A stretch of DNA of 64,000 nucleotides from Hanstruepera neustonica (GTDB taxonomy: Bacteria; Bacteroidota; Bacteroidia; Flavobacteriales; Flavobacteriaceae). The stretch lies in assembly GCF_002895005.1 (NCBI RefSeq), contig NZ_POWF01000009.1, positions 1 to 64,000 of the forward strand. Direction: 5' to 3'. The notes beneath the pieces were generated by a model. The model worked only from the letters and a program-made list of their open reading frames with translations, did no database searches and was not told the origin of the DNA. Both the position numbers and the translations under genes were made by a program. Below are positions 7,808 to 17,050 of this stretch, piece after piece (the first letter of the stretch is position 1; each line of letters starts with the position of its first letter).

Positions 7808-7932
7808 GGTAGTTGTTTTAATTAATAGGGTAAAACTACTACCTAAATCCATTTTTTTTGGTAACAAATATTACATAGCCAACATTTTATTTTGAAAAAA
7901 TGGAACTTTTAATGAAAAGGGAGTTAAGGCAA

Positions 7933-8664
7933 TTATTTAGCCTTTTTGTATAGCGGAATTAAATAAGAAATATTGTAGCCATAACCAAAGCCAAAGTTGC
8001 CGCTATCATAGGTTTTGTTGTAACCAGGCACGTAGAGGTTTTCAAAGTTATCAGGTTGGTCTTGGGTCACCATATACTTAAACTGGATATTGGCGCCCAA
8101 ATATAAATTGTTCACTACCTCAACCTTAATACCGGTTATGACTTCAGCCCAGATGGCACTCAAGCCTTTGTATTCAATCGATTCGTTTGTAGCGAATTGT
8201 GGTGACCAGTATTGATTATCGGAATACACACTGTAACTATTCAGTGTTTGACTAAAGGAACTTACACCCACGCGCAAACCACCGTAAATCATGTTTTCCA
8301 TGCCATACCAGTTTTCGTAGGCGTTATAATCGGCACCAGCTTTAAAATAGGTACCCTTGGCTGTAGCATTCAGAAAATCGGTATCGGTAGTACGTTCTTC
8401 AGCACCAATTTCACCGGCTATATACCATCTTTTGGTGAGTCTGTAATCGCAATTAATCTCAAAACCCGTGTAGTCATCATCAATAAATGAGCGTACCAGC
8501 TTGCTAATATCACCACCAATACGCAGGCCATACTTTTGTTTGAACTTCACCGAGTCAGTTAGTTTGGTATTATCAGGAATACTGTCTGTTTGGGCAAAAG
8601 ACACCGAAACAACCATACAGCTAAAAACCAGTATTTTAATGAAACAAGATAAAGTGTGGCGCAT
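7933..8664 (-). CDS. DUF6048-like outer-membrane beta-barrel protein
   Basis: 243 residues with an N-terminal signal peptide cut near SFAQ. The remainder alternates amphipathic beta strands ending in aromatic residues, as in small outer-membrane barrels, and matches my memory of the Bacteroidota family DUF6048. Its first 29 bp overlap the end of the DUF6452 lipoprotein gene, indicating translational coupling. rlmD-DUF6452-DUF6048 is a recurring order in Flavobacteriaceae, here interrupted by a four-helix-bundle gene. Function unknown. Confidence 0.75.
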   Translation of the reverse strand: MRHTLSCFIKILVFSCMVVSVSFAQTDSIPDNTKLTDSVKFKQKYGLRIGGDISKLVRSFIDDDYTGFEINCDYRLTKRWYIAGEIGAEERTTDTDFLNATAKGTYFKAGADYNAYENWYGMENMIYGGLRVGVSSFSQTLNSYSVYSDNQYWSPQFATNESIEYKGLSAIWAEVITGIKVEVVNNLYLGANIQFKYMVTQDQPDNFENLYVPGYNKTYDSGNFGFGYGYNISYLIPLYKKAK

Positions 8665-9190
8665 TTTCGTTTTCTACTATTTGGTTATCATTTACGGAAA
8701 GGTAGTTCTGTATCCACCGGTCGCCATCATCGGCAACGGTGATTCTCACGTTCTTGAATACGGTTTTAAAACCACAAGCGCGAGACACATAAACTTCTTC
8801 AGTAGTATATTCTATGGTTACAATGTCTTCATTACCACCAATAACATCATCAGTTGGATCATCAGGCGTTCCACTATCGCTATAACTATAGTTTTTATGT
8901 AATTTATATTCAGTAATACCTTCGGTGGTTTTTAAAGGCAGTAATATTTCTTGTTTGTTACTGGTACCGTCCAATTCTGGCAATGTTTCGTCATTACCAA
9001 CCCCTTGTACACGAAACCGTGTCACATTTTTTGGGTTCAGATCTTCAGGACTTTCAATGTTGTAAAACGCTAAATAGAGTCTTGGTGTCGTGCTGGGGCT
9101 ATCGCAAATATCATCGCGTTCGCAACCCCATGTTAAAATGGCTAAAACAACAGTTATAGAAAAATTTAGTATGGCGTGATATTTTCTCAT
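8636..9190 (-). CDS. DUF6452-like lipoprotein
   Basis: 184 residues. The N-terminal signal ends in a lipobox (LTWGC, C23), so a lipoprotein. A conserved-looking block follows (DICDSPSTTPRLYLAFYN). The rest is predicted beta-rich with paired cysteines. I recall this as the DUF6452 family; its role is not known. It overlaps the DUF6048 barrel gene downstream, and the two probably act together in the outer membrane (inference from coupling). Confidence 0.75.
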   Translation of the reverse strand: MRKYHAILNFSITVVLAILTWGCERDDICDSPSTTPRLYLAFYNIESPEDLNPKNVTRFRVQGVGNDETLPELDGTSNKQEILLPLKTTEGITEYKLHKNYSYSDSGTPDDPTDDVIGGNEDIVTIEYTTEEVYVSRACGFKTVFKNVRITVADDGDRWIQNYLSVNDNQIVENENAPHFILFH

Positions 9191-9209
9191 GTAAACATTG
9201 GGTATACGT

Positions 9210-9572
9210 TTATTTGTTTAATTGGTAATTTCTTAACGCATTTAGCATATTTGTTATTTTCTCAATCTTTGTTCGTGCTAATATATAATCATTCTCATTG
9301 ATAAATTTTAATTCTTTGGAAATTATCAGTTGATTTAATATTTCCATGGAAGAACTAAAAGCAACAGTTGTAAAATGAGCTTTATCCTTGTTTGTTTTCC
9401 TTGAAGTACCTTCAGCTAAATTAGAAGGAATCGATACAGAGGCTCTTCTTAATTGACTTATCAAACCAAACTTTTCATCATTGGGAAAAGCGTCAGTAAT
9501 GTTATAAATCAGTTTTACCAATTCAACAGATTCATTCCATACATCTAATTTTTCAAAGGAGTAAACTTTCAT
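9210..9572 (-). CDS. Four-helix bundle protein (S23/IVS-encoded family)
   Basis: 120 residues from the ATG at 9572 (MKVYSFEKLDVWNESVELVK). A TTG upstream overlapping rlmD would add an unlikely hydrophobic lead. It has the family signature: FEKLDVW near the N-terminus, then RRASVSIPSNLAEG and four amphipathic helices. The family is best known from intervening sequences inside 23S rRNA genes, and relatives include the Avd accessory protein of diversity-generating retroelements. Here it stands alone between rlmD and the DUF6452 gene, 35 bp after rlmD. No reverse transcriptase or variable repeat is nearby. Confidence 0.85.
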   Translation of the reverse strand: MKVYSFEKLDVWNESVELVKLIYNITDAFPNDEKFGLISQLRRASVSIPSNLAEGTSRKTNKDKAHFTTVAFSSSMEILNQLIISKELKFINENDYILARTKIEKITNMLNALRNYQLNK

Positions 9573-9607
9573 TTTAAACGAATAAACAAATAACACAAAA
9601 AAACGAA

Positions 9608-11017
9608 TCAACGCCGCTCCAAAAGTACAACATTTTCAACATGATGCGTTTGTGGAAACATATCCACAGGTTGCACCTTTGTAACTTGATATAAATGATC
9701 CATAAGCGCCAAATCGCGTGCTTGTGTGGCACTATTGCAACTTACGTAAACTATTTTTTCTGGGGCAATGTTTAATATTTGATTAACAACATCCTTATGC
9801 ATCCCATCACGCGGTGGGTCAGTAATAATCACATCAGGCTTACCATGGGTATTGATGAATGCTTCATTGAACACATTCTTCATGTCACCTACATAAAACT
9901 CACAGTTTGTAATGTTGTTGCGTTGGGCATTTTCTTTGGCGGCTGTAATGGCGTCAGGAACAGCTTCAACACCTACCACTTTTTTAGCTTGCTTTGACAC
10001 AAACTGGGCGATGGTTCCGGTACCTGTGTATAAATCGTAAACCAGTTCATGGCCAGTCAACCCAGCAAATGCTCTTGTGATTTTATACAATTCATAGGCT
10101 TGCTCCGAATTGGTTTGATAAAAAGACTTGGCATTTATTTTAAAACGTAGGCCTTCCATTTCTTCAAAAATATGATCGTCTCCTTTATAGCAAATGACTT
10201 CCTGGTCGTAAATGGTGTCATTGGCCTTTTCATTAACCACATACTGTAAGGAGGTGATTTCCGGAAAAGTTTCTGCTAGATAGTCGAGTAGGAGTTCACG
10301 TTTTTCCTTGTCTTCTTTAAAGAATTGAATCAATACCATAATATCGCCCGTACTGGCCGTACGAATCATCATGGTACGCAGCAACCCTGTTTGGTTTCGG
10401 GTATTGAAGAATTCCAAGTCATTATCAATGGCAAATTGTTTCACCGCATTCCGAATGGCGTTGGATGGGTCAGCTTGTAAATGACAGGTTTTAACATCCA
10501 ATATTTTGTCCCACATGCCGGGAATATGAAATCCCAGGGCATTTTTATCACCCAAATCATCACCCGATTGAATTTCCTCTGGCGTTAGCCAGCGACTGTC
10601 ACTAAAGGAAAACTCCATTTTGTTACGGTAGAAATACTGTTTTTCCGAACCTAAAATAGGCGTGGTTTCCGGTAAATCTATATGTCCTAATCTCGTCAGG
10701 TTGTTAATGACTTCCTTTTCCTTAAATAACAATTGGTATTGATAGTCCATATCCTGCCATTTGCAACCGCCACAGGTTCCAAAATGCTCACAGACTGGTG
10801 TAGTCCGTTTGTCTGATAGCTTGTGAAAATGTATAGCTTTTCCTTCGTAATAGGCTTTACGTTTTTTAAAGGTCTGTACATCAACCACATCACCTGGTAC
10901 GGCATTGGGTAAAAAAATTACCTTACCATCTGGTGCCTTGGCAATGGTTTTGCCTTTGGCTCCGGCATCAATCACTTCGACGTTTGTGAAAACTTGTTTT
11001 TTGTTTCTTCTGGACAT
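9608..11017 (-). CDS. rlmD: 23S rRNA (uracil(1939)-C(5))-methyltransferase
   Basis: 469 residues. An N-terminal TRAM domain (~1-60) is followed by an iron-sulfur cysteine cluster (CEHFGTCGGCKWQ plus a later Cys in VKTCHLQ), a SAM-binding Rossmann fold (YDLYTGTGTIAQF), the DPPRDGM motif, and the catalytic cysteine in IVYVSCNSATQARDL. It methylates U1939 of 23S rRNA with S-adenosylmethionine in the cytoplasm. Homologues named RumA/RlmCD share this layout, so the exact target uridine is inferred. It starts about 180 bp from the divergent rocD gene. Confidence 0.92.
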   Translation of the reverse strand: MSRRNKKQVFTNVEVIDAGAKGKTIAKAPDGKVIFLPNAVPGDVVDVQTFKKRKAYYEGKAIHFHKLSDKRTTPVCEHFGTCGGCKWQDMDYQYQLLFKEKEVINNLTRLGHIDLPETTPILGSEKQYFYRNKMEFSFSDSRWLTPEEIQSGDDLGDKNALGFHIPGMWDKILDVKTCHLQADPSNAIRNAVKQFAIDNDLEFFNTRNQTGLLRTMMIRTASTGDIMVLIQFFKEDKEKRELLLDYLAETFPEITSLQYVVNEKANDTIYDQEVICYKGDDHIFEEMEGLRFKINAKSFYQTNSEQAYELYKITRAFAGLTGHELVYDLYTGTGTIAQFVSKQAKKVVGVEAVPDAITAAKENAQRNNITNCEFYVGDMKNVFNEAFINTHGKPDVIITDPPRDGMHKDVVNQILNIAPEKIVYVSCNSATQARDLALMDHLYQVTKVQPVDMFPQTHHVENVVLLERR

Positions 11018-11199
11018 GCTGCAAAAGTAGTTTCTTTTTTGATAGCAAAAAACAGGTGATAAATATTTTAAGAAACTGCCAATATTTAGTATTTTGCAAG
11101 CCCTAGGGATGATTTCTTTCCCACGCTGAATTTTCGAATCTTTTCGAAAGGATAAAGGTAGATAAGGAATGGTTATTTATTAATTTAAAACAAATTAAA

Positions 11200-12480
11200 A
11201 TGGCTGTTTTAGACCAATTAAATTCGCAACAGGCGATTGATTTAGAAAACAAGTATGGCGCACACAATTACCATCCACTACCGGTCGTATTGAGTAGAGG
11301 AGAAGGTGTACACGTTTGGGATGTTGAAGGAAAACAATATTACGATTTTCTTTCGGCCTATTCCGCAGTTAATCAAGGGCATTGTCATCCTAAAATTGTA
11401 GGTGCTATGACCAGTCAGGCACAAACCTTGACATTGACATCACGAGCATTTTACAATGATATGCTTGGGAAATACGAAAAATTTGCTTGCGAGTTTTTTG
11501 GATTTGATAAGTTGCTACCTATGAATACCGGAGCTGAAGCAGTTGAAACGGCTTTAAAGCTCTGTAGAAAATGGGCTTATGAAGTTAAGGGTATCGACGA
11601 AAATGAGGCTGATATTATAGTTTGCGAAAACAATTTTCACGGACGTACCACAACCATTATCTCCTTTTCAAATGATCCTGTAGCCAGAGAGCACTTTGGG
11701 CCTTACACCAAGGGATTTATTAAAATACCGTATGATGATGTGAGCGCATTGGAAGAAGTGCTTAAAAGCAATCCGAATGTTGCTGGATTTATGGTAGAGC
11801 CGATTCAGGGTGAAGCAGGTGTTTATGTACCCGGTGAAAATTATTTAGCTGAAGCAAAAGCCATATGTGAAAAATATAATGTTCTGTTTATTGCCGATGA
11901 GGTTCAAACTGGAATCGCCAGAACAGGTAGATTACTGGCAACTTGCGGTAATTGCAACTGTGCTGACAAGAATTGTTCTGAATCACCAGAGGTGAAACCC
12001 GATATTTTAATTCTTGGTAAGGCACTTTCAGGTGGTGCTTATCCTGTTTCGGCTGTGTTGGCAAACAATCATATCATGAATGTCATCAAGCCAGGTAACC
12101 ATGGCAGTACCTTTGGAGGTAATCCAGTGGCAGCAGCAGTCGCCATTGCTGCACTTGAAGTGATTAGGGATGAAAACCTAGCAGAAAATGCCTATAAACT
12201 GGGTCAATTGTTTCGAAGTGAAATGAATAAGTATATAGAATCAAGTTCCATTGTCAATTTAGTGAGAGGTAAAGGCTTATTGAATGCCATTGTTATCAAT
12301 GATGATGAAGATAGTGATACCGCCTGGAATATTTGTTTGGCTTTACGAGATAATGGTTTGTTAGCCAAGCCAACACACGGTAACATCATTCGTTTTGCAC
12401 CGCCATTGGTTATGACTGAAGAGCAATTACTGGATTGTGTCGGTATTATTACTAAAACCCTAAAACAATTTGAAGATTAA
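11200..12480 (+). CDS. rocD: Ornithine--oxo-acid transaminase
   Basis: 426 residues, class III aminotransferase. It converts ornithine plus 2-oxoglutarate to glutamate-5-semialdehyde plus glutamate, linking arginine and proline metabolism. Seen: the [17 protein letters not shown]-type N-terminal block, [12 protein letters not shown], the cofactor Asp in IADEVQTG and the PLP lysine K274 in [13 protein letters not shown]. Odd: just before the PLP lysine there is an insertion with four cysteines (C249, C252, C254, C259 in [14 protein letters not shown]), absent from classical RocD and making the protein about 25 residues longer. It looks like a metal-binding or redox loop. Monocistronic, ended by a strong terminator at 12502. 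Confidence 0.93.
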   Translation: MAVLDQLNSQQAIDLENKYGAHNYHPLPVVLSRGEGVHVWDVEGKQYYDFLSAYSAVNQGHCHPKIVGAMTSQAQTLTLTSRAFYNDMLGKYEKFACEFFGFDKLLPMNTGAEAVETALKLCRKWAYEVKGIDENEADIIVCENNFHGRTTTIISFSNDPVAREHFGPYTKGFIKIPYDDVSALEEVLKSNPNVAGFMVEPIQGEAGVYVPGENYLAEAKAICEKYNVLFIADEVQTGIARTGRLLATCGNCNCADKNCSESPEVKPDILILGKALSGGAYPVSAVLANNHIMNVIKPGNHGSTFGGNPVAAAVAIAALEVIRDENLAENAYKLGQLFRSEMNKYIESSSIVNLVRGKGLLNAIVINDDEDSDTAWNICLALRDNGLLAKPTHGNIIRFAPPLVMTEEQLLDCVGIITKTLKQFED

Positions 12481-12501
12481 ATTGTAGCAGTATATAAAAA
12501 T

Positions 12502-12527
12502 AAAAGGCGACCATTTGGTCGCCTTTT
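12502..12527 (+). terminator. Rho-independent terminator after rocD
   Basis: A perfect 12-bp stem AAAAGGCGACCA / TGGTCGCCTTTT with a 2-nt loop, 21 bp after the rocD stop. It also lies just past the convergent gene ending at 12545, so it may serve both. Confidence 0.88.
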
Positions 12528-12544
12528 ATTTTTCAAACAGTAAT

Positions 12545-12880
12545 TTACTGTTGATTTTTTTGCATTTCTTCAAGCATTTTCATGTATTCTTGTTGCATTT
12601 CGTCATATTGACCTGTTGCTTGCAAATAAATATATACTCCAACGATTATAATACTCAAAACAAGTCCGATGATTGCAATAATCCTTGCTGTGTTTAACTG
12701 ACCGTAATTATCATAAAGTTCAGGGTTTTCAATGTATTTTTTCTTGTCTTTGTTAACTAAAAATAGCGCAATTCCTGAAAGCAATACACCTCCAAAACCA
12801 CTGGTGCAGCAGCACCCAATAAAAGATAGTATTGCAAGAATAAGGCTGACCGTAGCGTTGGGTAGTTTTTGTTTTTCCAT
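12545..12880 (-). CDS. CCC-motif small membrane protein
   Basis: 111 residues with two or three transmembrane segments (~10-40 and ~68-90). The first helix carries the GCCCTSGFGG cluster, typical of the Bacteroidota family called CCC motif membrane protein. The C-terminus is a Met/Gln-rich charged tail. Function unknown. It lies 6 bp downstream of the DUF2752 gene and is probably co-transcribed with it, a common pairing. Confidence 0.8.
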   Translation of the reverse strand: MEKQKLPNATVSLILAILSFIGCCCTSGFGGVLLSGIALFLVNKDKKKYIENPELYDNYGQLNTARIIAIIGLVLSIIIVGVYIYLQATGQYDEMQQEYMKMLEEMQKNQQ

Positions 12881-12886
12881 GTGAGT

Positions 12887-13171
12887 TTAGTTTAAAAATT
12901 TTAGTATGAAGTTAAAAAGGATAATAGAAACTGAAAGAATAGCCAGACTATTGATAATCTTATTTAATCGTTTAGAACTATAAAATAGATTGATGCCTAT
13001 TAATAAAAACAACGGAATTAATGTGTAAATAGCTGGGTACATAAAAAATGCGGAAACAAATTCCCCGTGCCATAATAACACAAGAGAACGTTGTAATCCA
13101 CAACCCAAACATTCAAAACCAAAGAGTTTTTTATTTAGACACGGTAGCATGTAATCTTCAACTGAAGACAT
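12887..13171 (-). CDS. DUF2752-family membrane protein
   Basis: 94 residues. The N-terminal CLNKKLFGFECLGCGLQRS motif is the hallmark of DUF2752, and two hydrophobic segments follow (~38-60 and ~72-92). Inner-membrane protein of unknown function. It forms a two-gene unit with the CCC-motif protein at 12545. Confidence 0.82.
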   Translation of the reverse strand: MSSVEDYMLPCLNKKLFGFECLGCGLQRSLVLLWHGEFVSAFFMYPAIYTLIPLFLLIGINLFYSSKRLNKIINSLAILSVSIILFNFILKFLN

Positions 13172-13223
13172 TCCATCAATGTTTACTATTCAACAATCTA
13201 AAATAAAAAAAGTAACAAGAAGA

Positions 13224-15026
13224 TTACTGCTTATTGGCAACAATTATTTTTTTACTTAAATCCTGACCAGACTCAAAGGTTATTTTTACAATATAAACCC
13301 CTTCACTTAAATGCTTTGTCGAGTATTCATATTTAGGTGCTATCGGCAGGTCGACTTTTGTAAATAGTTGTTTACCGTTGACATCAAACAGATTAATACT
13401 CTTGACTTCGCGTTGATTCGGATTAAGAACATGTAGTTCAGACAGGTTGTTGTTTTGATACACTGTAAAATCATCAATTGATATATCCTCTGTACTCAAG
13501 GCATTGGAAGTGAACGTTATTTCAAAACGATTAGCATAATTGCCTGCATCTAAGTTTAGTTCATAGTTTTGAGTCCGCAAATCCACGTACAAATCATTGT
13601 CCATGTCATGAAGATAAATTGGCTGGGATTCATCAAAATTTTGGATGTCAAATAGTCTAAAACGAACCAACTGTGAGCGATTGATGTTTAAAACTAGAGG
13701 AATATGTAAGGCCACGTCAAAACTGAAAGCTTGTGCATTATAGGCCTTGTCATTATTTGGCCAATAAACATCAGAGCTTAATCTCGCAGGGCTAATGGTT
13801 TCTAATCCATAGTCTTCACCCGCTGTTGCCGTATGATGGAAATTTTGAGTTAATTGTCTCGTGTATGTATCGTCAAAATCAATATTCAATCTAAAACGTT
13901 TGTAACCATCAGGCATCATAAACATGCCTTCCTCGTTATATTGATTTTCAGTGCGGCCATTATCTCCAACTCGGAAGAATTCACTTAAAGTAGGTGCCTC
14001 TTTCTGAAAAACACGCATCGCATTGGTGGTTCGCAGTGTGCCACCAGTACCATTACCTTTTACCATAAAACCTTGTCCAATTGGAATATATCGGTAAACA
14101 TTTTTACCGCTAGTACTGCCGCCACCAGTTGTATTAAGGGTTCCATCGACATTATAGGTATCAAAAGTAGCCGGTGTAAACGTTTCAACAGTCCCTGTTA
14201 CATCTATAGTATAAGTTGCATAACCACCAACATAATTTATTAATACATGTGATGTGGATTGTGTAGGATCTTGTTCCCAAAATGATAAGGTTCCGCTATC
14301 GATTATTGCGGCATTGTTGGTATCGTGAATAAAATCTCGTGCATCTATAGCTGAAGGATATGGATTACCAACCAACGTTTCTCTATTGGCATTAAGCGTT
14401 GTGGTTATAGTACCATTGTTTGGTCGTCCTCTAAAATCATATTTTTGAGCTCCACTAGGGTTCCCTTTCATAGTAAAGCCATAACCTGAAGCAAGTGTAC
14501 CATTAGCTAATCCGCCAGTGGCCAAGCTACCTGGTCCAGCCCCCAGACCCTCCCAATCTTGATAATCATTAGGTGGTGCTGTGGTTCCAGTAAACGTGTA
14601 CAACCAGTAATTAGCTATTTGCGTTGTGGTTCCATTATAACCTGTTATAAATCCAAAAGGGCTACTCGAAATGGGTGCTGCTGTTTCATAAAAGAAATTC
14701 ACATTGGGCGTAAAAACCGTATTGCCGGCACTGCCACTATTAATACCGACTGGGGAGCACCAATAATTATACATATAGGTGTTAGAAGTTCCCGTTTGAA
14801 AAACGCTTAATCGTCCTTGTCCTGAATTTCCAGTAGTTCCTGAACCTTGCAATAATTGTGAGCCATTACGCAAATAGATATAAGCGGTATTCTCTTCAAT
14901 ATTGACATCATCTTCAACATACAAAGCCATATTATTCACGTATACATAAGCGTTGTTGCGAACAGATAACTGCGCAAACGTTAATTGCATGGTCATGATA
15001 AAAAGGAAACAGGCTACTTTATTCAT
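13224..15026 (-). CDS. Large secreted protein with T9SS type A sorting domain
   Basis: 600 residues: a signal peptide (cut near TFAQ), a glycine/asparagine/threonine-rich beta-structured body, and a C-terminal ~75-residue type A sorting domain (INLFDVNGKQLFTKV, LSEGVYIVKITFESG, final KKIIVANKQ). The middle has stretches such as FTFTG and GFMVKGNGTGG, seen in many uncharacterised Flavobacteriaceae surface proteins. No catalytic domain is recognised. Probably exported by the T9SS and exposed at the cell surface or released. Confidence 0.82.
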   Translation of the reverse strand: MNKVACFLFIMTMQLTFAQLSVRNNAYVYVNNMALYVEDDVNIEENTAYIYLRNGSQLLQGSGTTGNSGQGRLSVFQTGTSNTYMYNYWCSPVGINSGSAGNTVFTPNVNFFYETAAPISSSPFGFITGYNGTTTQIANYWLYTFTGTTAPPNDYQDWEGLGAGPGSLATGGLANGTLASGYGFTMKGNPSGAQKYDFRGRPNNGTITTTLNANRETLVGNPYPSAIDARDFIHDTNNAAIIDSGTLSFWEQDPTQSTSHVLINYVGGYATYTIDVTGTVETFTPATFDTYNVDGTLNTTGGGSTSGKNVYRYIPIGQGFMVKGNGTGGTLRTTNAMRVFQKEAPTLSEFFRVGDNGRTENQYNEEGMFMMPDGYKRFRLNIDFDDTYTRQLTQNFHHTATAGEDYGLETISPARLSSDVYWPNNDKAYNAQAFSFDVALHIPLVLNINRSQLVRFRLFDIQNFDESQPIYLHDMDNDLYVDLRTQNYELNLDAGNYANRFEITFTSNALSTEDISIDDFTVYQNNNLSELHVLNPNQREVKSINLFDVNGKQLFTKVDLPIAPKYEYSTKHLSEGVYIVKITFESGQDLSKKIIVANKQ

Positions 15027-15237
15027 TTCTAAATATTTGATAATGAGTGCTAAATATACAAAAACTACTTTTTGTTTTTAAATTAAAATCGATTAAATGA
15101 TAATTTTGAAACTTAAGTTGACAAAATACGAACCATGCGTATTTACATGACAATAAGGTACAGAAATATTTCGCTTATTTACCTTACTACATCACTAAAA
15201 AATTGCAACTTGCAGAACATTATTAAACTAGATTTTA

Positions 15238-15432
15238 ATGAAAGGTAACATCATTAACTATTTTTTAATTTTAGTTGGAGCCATAGTGGCCATATATGCG
15301 CAAGCTAACGAAAAACAAAGTACTGCCATTCTGATTTTAGGCATAGCCATGTTGATGTTTGGTGTTTACAGGATTGCGAGAACCATACCTAGTAAAAACG
15401 ATAAAGATAACGACCATATTGACCGCGAATGA
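15238..15432 (+). CDS. Small two-helix membrane protein
   Basis: 64 residues with two hydrophobic helices (~5-24 and ~29-46) and a charged C-terminal tail (SKNDKDNDHIDRE). Its last 4 bp overlap the start of the Smr-domain gene (ATGA), so the two are translationally coupled. No family name recognised. Confidence 0.7.
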   Translation: MKGNIINYFLILVGAIVAIYAQANEKQSTAILILGIAMLMFGVYRIARTIPSKNDKDNDHIDRE

Positions 15433-15974
15433 TGAAATTTGAAATTGGACAAACAGTTTCAGTGTTAGACGAGAATATCTCGGGCATGGTGGTGGCCATT
15501 CAAGGTAATCAGGTTACCATAAAAACCAATGATGGATTTGAATTGGATTTTTTAGCATCCGAATTGATTGTTATGGGGAAAAGTTTAAAGACATCTTCTA
15601 AAATCACAAAGGATATCATCCAAGAAAAAGAGGAACCCAAAAAAAGGCATACCATGAAAATTAAAGCAAAAGAACGCTATGAGCCAACCATGGAAGTTGA
15701 TTTGCACATCCATCAGTTAACGGATAAGAAGCATTTAAGCAACCACGATATGCTAAACTTACAAATTGATACGGCTAGAAGGCAATTAGAATTTGCTATC
15801 AATAGGCGTATACAAAAAGTGGTTTTTATCCATGGAGTGGGTGAAGGCGTCTTAAGAGCCGAGCTGGAATATCTTTTTGGTCGCTATAACAATGTAAGGT
15901 ATTACGATGCCAACTACCAAAAATATGGTTTGGGCGCCACCGAGGTCTACATTTATCAAAATACCAATCCCTGA
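15429..15974 (+). CDS. Smr-domain protein (MutS2 C-terminal-like)
   Basis: 181 residues. The N-terminal ~60 residues form an SH3-like/KOW-type barrel (FEIGQTVSVLDENISGMVV). The C-terminal ~90 residues are an Smr domain: the VDLHIHQL motif, helix pairs, then VVFIHGVGEGVLRAEL and a YGLGATEVYI ending. Smr domains bind or nick nucleic acids; the stand-alone form here lacks MutS2 ATPase domains. It overlaps the small membrane gene upstream by 4 bp and ends 2 bp from the convergent lipoprotein gene at 15977. Confidence 0.85.
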   Translation: MMKFEIGQTVSVLDENISGMVVAIQGNQVTIKTNDGFELDFLASELIVMGKSLKTSSKITKDIIQEKEEPKKRHTMKIKAKERYEPTMEVDLHIHQLTDKKHLSNHDMLNLQIDTARRQLEFAINRRIQKVVFIHGVGEGVLRAELEYLFGRYNNVRYYDANYQKYGLGATEVYIYQNTNP

Positions 15975-15976
15975 AT

Positions 15977-16894
15977 TTAAAATTCAGGAGTTACTAATCT
16001 CGTAGCAGTTAATCGAGAATCTTCAAGTGTTCCAAAATTTAGAGAATCGTAATTTAGGGTTGGGAAAGAAGCATCAACAGTTATTTCAATCGTGAACTCT
16101 TGTCTAATGGTGTGTGCTCTATAAGCGGTAGCTGCAACAAAACTTGAAACATCAGGATTTAAATAATCCGCAATAGCAGGATCTGTAAAATCATTTGCTG
16201 GATTATTGTCTTGAGTAACGTTTTCTTCATCAATGGTATTGACGCCATCATCATCATCATCAGTATCCAAATGATTAGGGGTTCCATCGCCATCCGTGTC
16301 TAAAGGATTGGTAAGAGGATTATCGTCACCATCTATATTATCACTGTCAATTTCAGCACTAGTCAAGACATTGTCGCCATCATCATCCACATCAATATAA
16401 TTTGGTAAACCATCACCATCGGTGTCATCATCAGTTAAATCACCATTACCATTGATATCTTCCAATTCAGCAGGAATTCCATCATTGTCATCTTCGATAA
16501 GTGAGATGTCAATTATAGCAGTGCCAGAGGTGCTATTCATGTCCTGTGTTATTAGAACATTTGAAGGTGGGACGTCATTACAAAACAAATTGCTGGGGTC
16601 TCCACTATATGATCTATAATTGAACTGATTGGTAGAACCATTGATTTCAAATACTTCCTGTGTGCTTATTAGTTCGCCATTATCGTCAACTTCAATCAGA
16701 CTTTCTAGGGTTGTTTCAGGGCTTGTTATTTTTAGAGAAAGTGATTCATAAGGTTCTTCCTTTATATTGTAAAAAACAAGTTCACCACATGTTAAAAGCG
16801 TATCATCAAAGTCCAATTCTACAGTAATGATATCGCCATCATCACAAGATACAACTGAAAGTACTAAAAGAAAAAGGGCTATTAATTGACGCAT
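15977..16894 (-). CDS. Calcium-loop-repeat lipoprotein
   Basis: 305 residues with signal peptide and lipobox (SVVSC, C17). Residues ~140-230 are a series of DxDxDG-type loops (DDDTDGDG, DVDDDGDN, NPLDTDGDGTPN, DTDDDDDG), as in thrombospondin type-3 and dockerin-like calcium sites. The rest resembles uncharacterised Flavobacteriaceae lipoproteins. Probably a calcium-stabilised outer-membrane lipoprotein; function unknown. Confidence 0.8.
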   Translation of the reverse strand: MRQLIALFLLVLSVVSCDDGDIITVELDFDDTLLTCGELVFYNIKEEPYESLSLKITSPETTLESLIEVDDNGELISTQEVFEINGSTNQFNYRSYSGDPSNLFCNDVPPSNVLITQDMNSTSGTAIIDISLIEDDNDGIPAELEDINGNGDLTDDDTDGDGLPNYIDVDDDGDNVLTSAEIDSDNIDGDDNPLTNPLDTDGDGTPNHLDTDDDDDGVNTIDEENVTQDNNPANDFTDPAIADYLNPDVSSFVAATAYRAHTIRQEFTIEITVDASFPTLNYDSLNFGTLEDSRLTATRLVTPEF

Positions 16895-16978
16895 ATGGCT
16901 TTAATTTCGATATATCTACAAAAGTAAACGATTTGCTAAATATACCATGAGAGTCACTGCAAATAATTTTATTTCAAG

Positions 16979-16986
16979 TATTTTTG
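16979..16986 (+). promoter_or_regulatory. Probable -7 box for the cysteine desulfurase gene
   Basis: TATTTTTG matches TAnnTTTG exactly, 64 bp before the start at 17051. No clear TTG lies 19-20 bp upstream, so only the -7 element is supported. Confidence 0.35.
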
Positions 16987-17050
16987 TAGAACAATACAGG
17001 AGATTATTTTCACAAAAGCGATTCCTAATTTTGAACCCTTAACATTATAA

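Noticed and set aside
9210-9572. Accessory protein of a diversity-generating retroelement
   Set aside because: No reverse transcriptase, template or variable repeat is found nearby; only the four-helix-bundle fold is shared.
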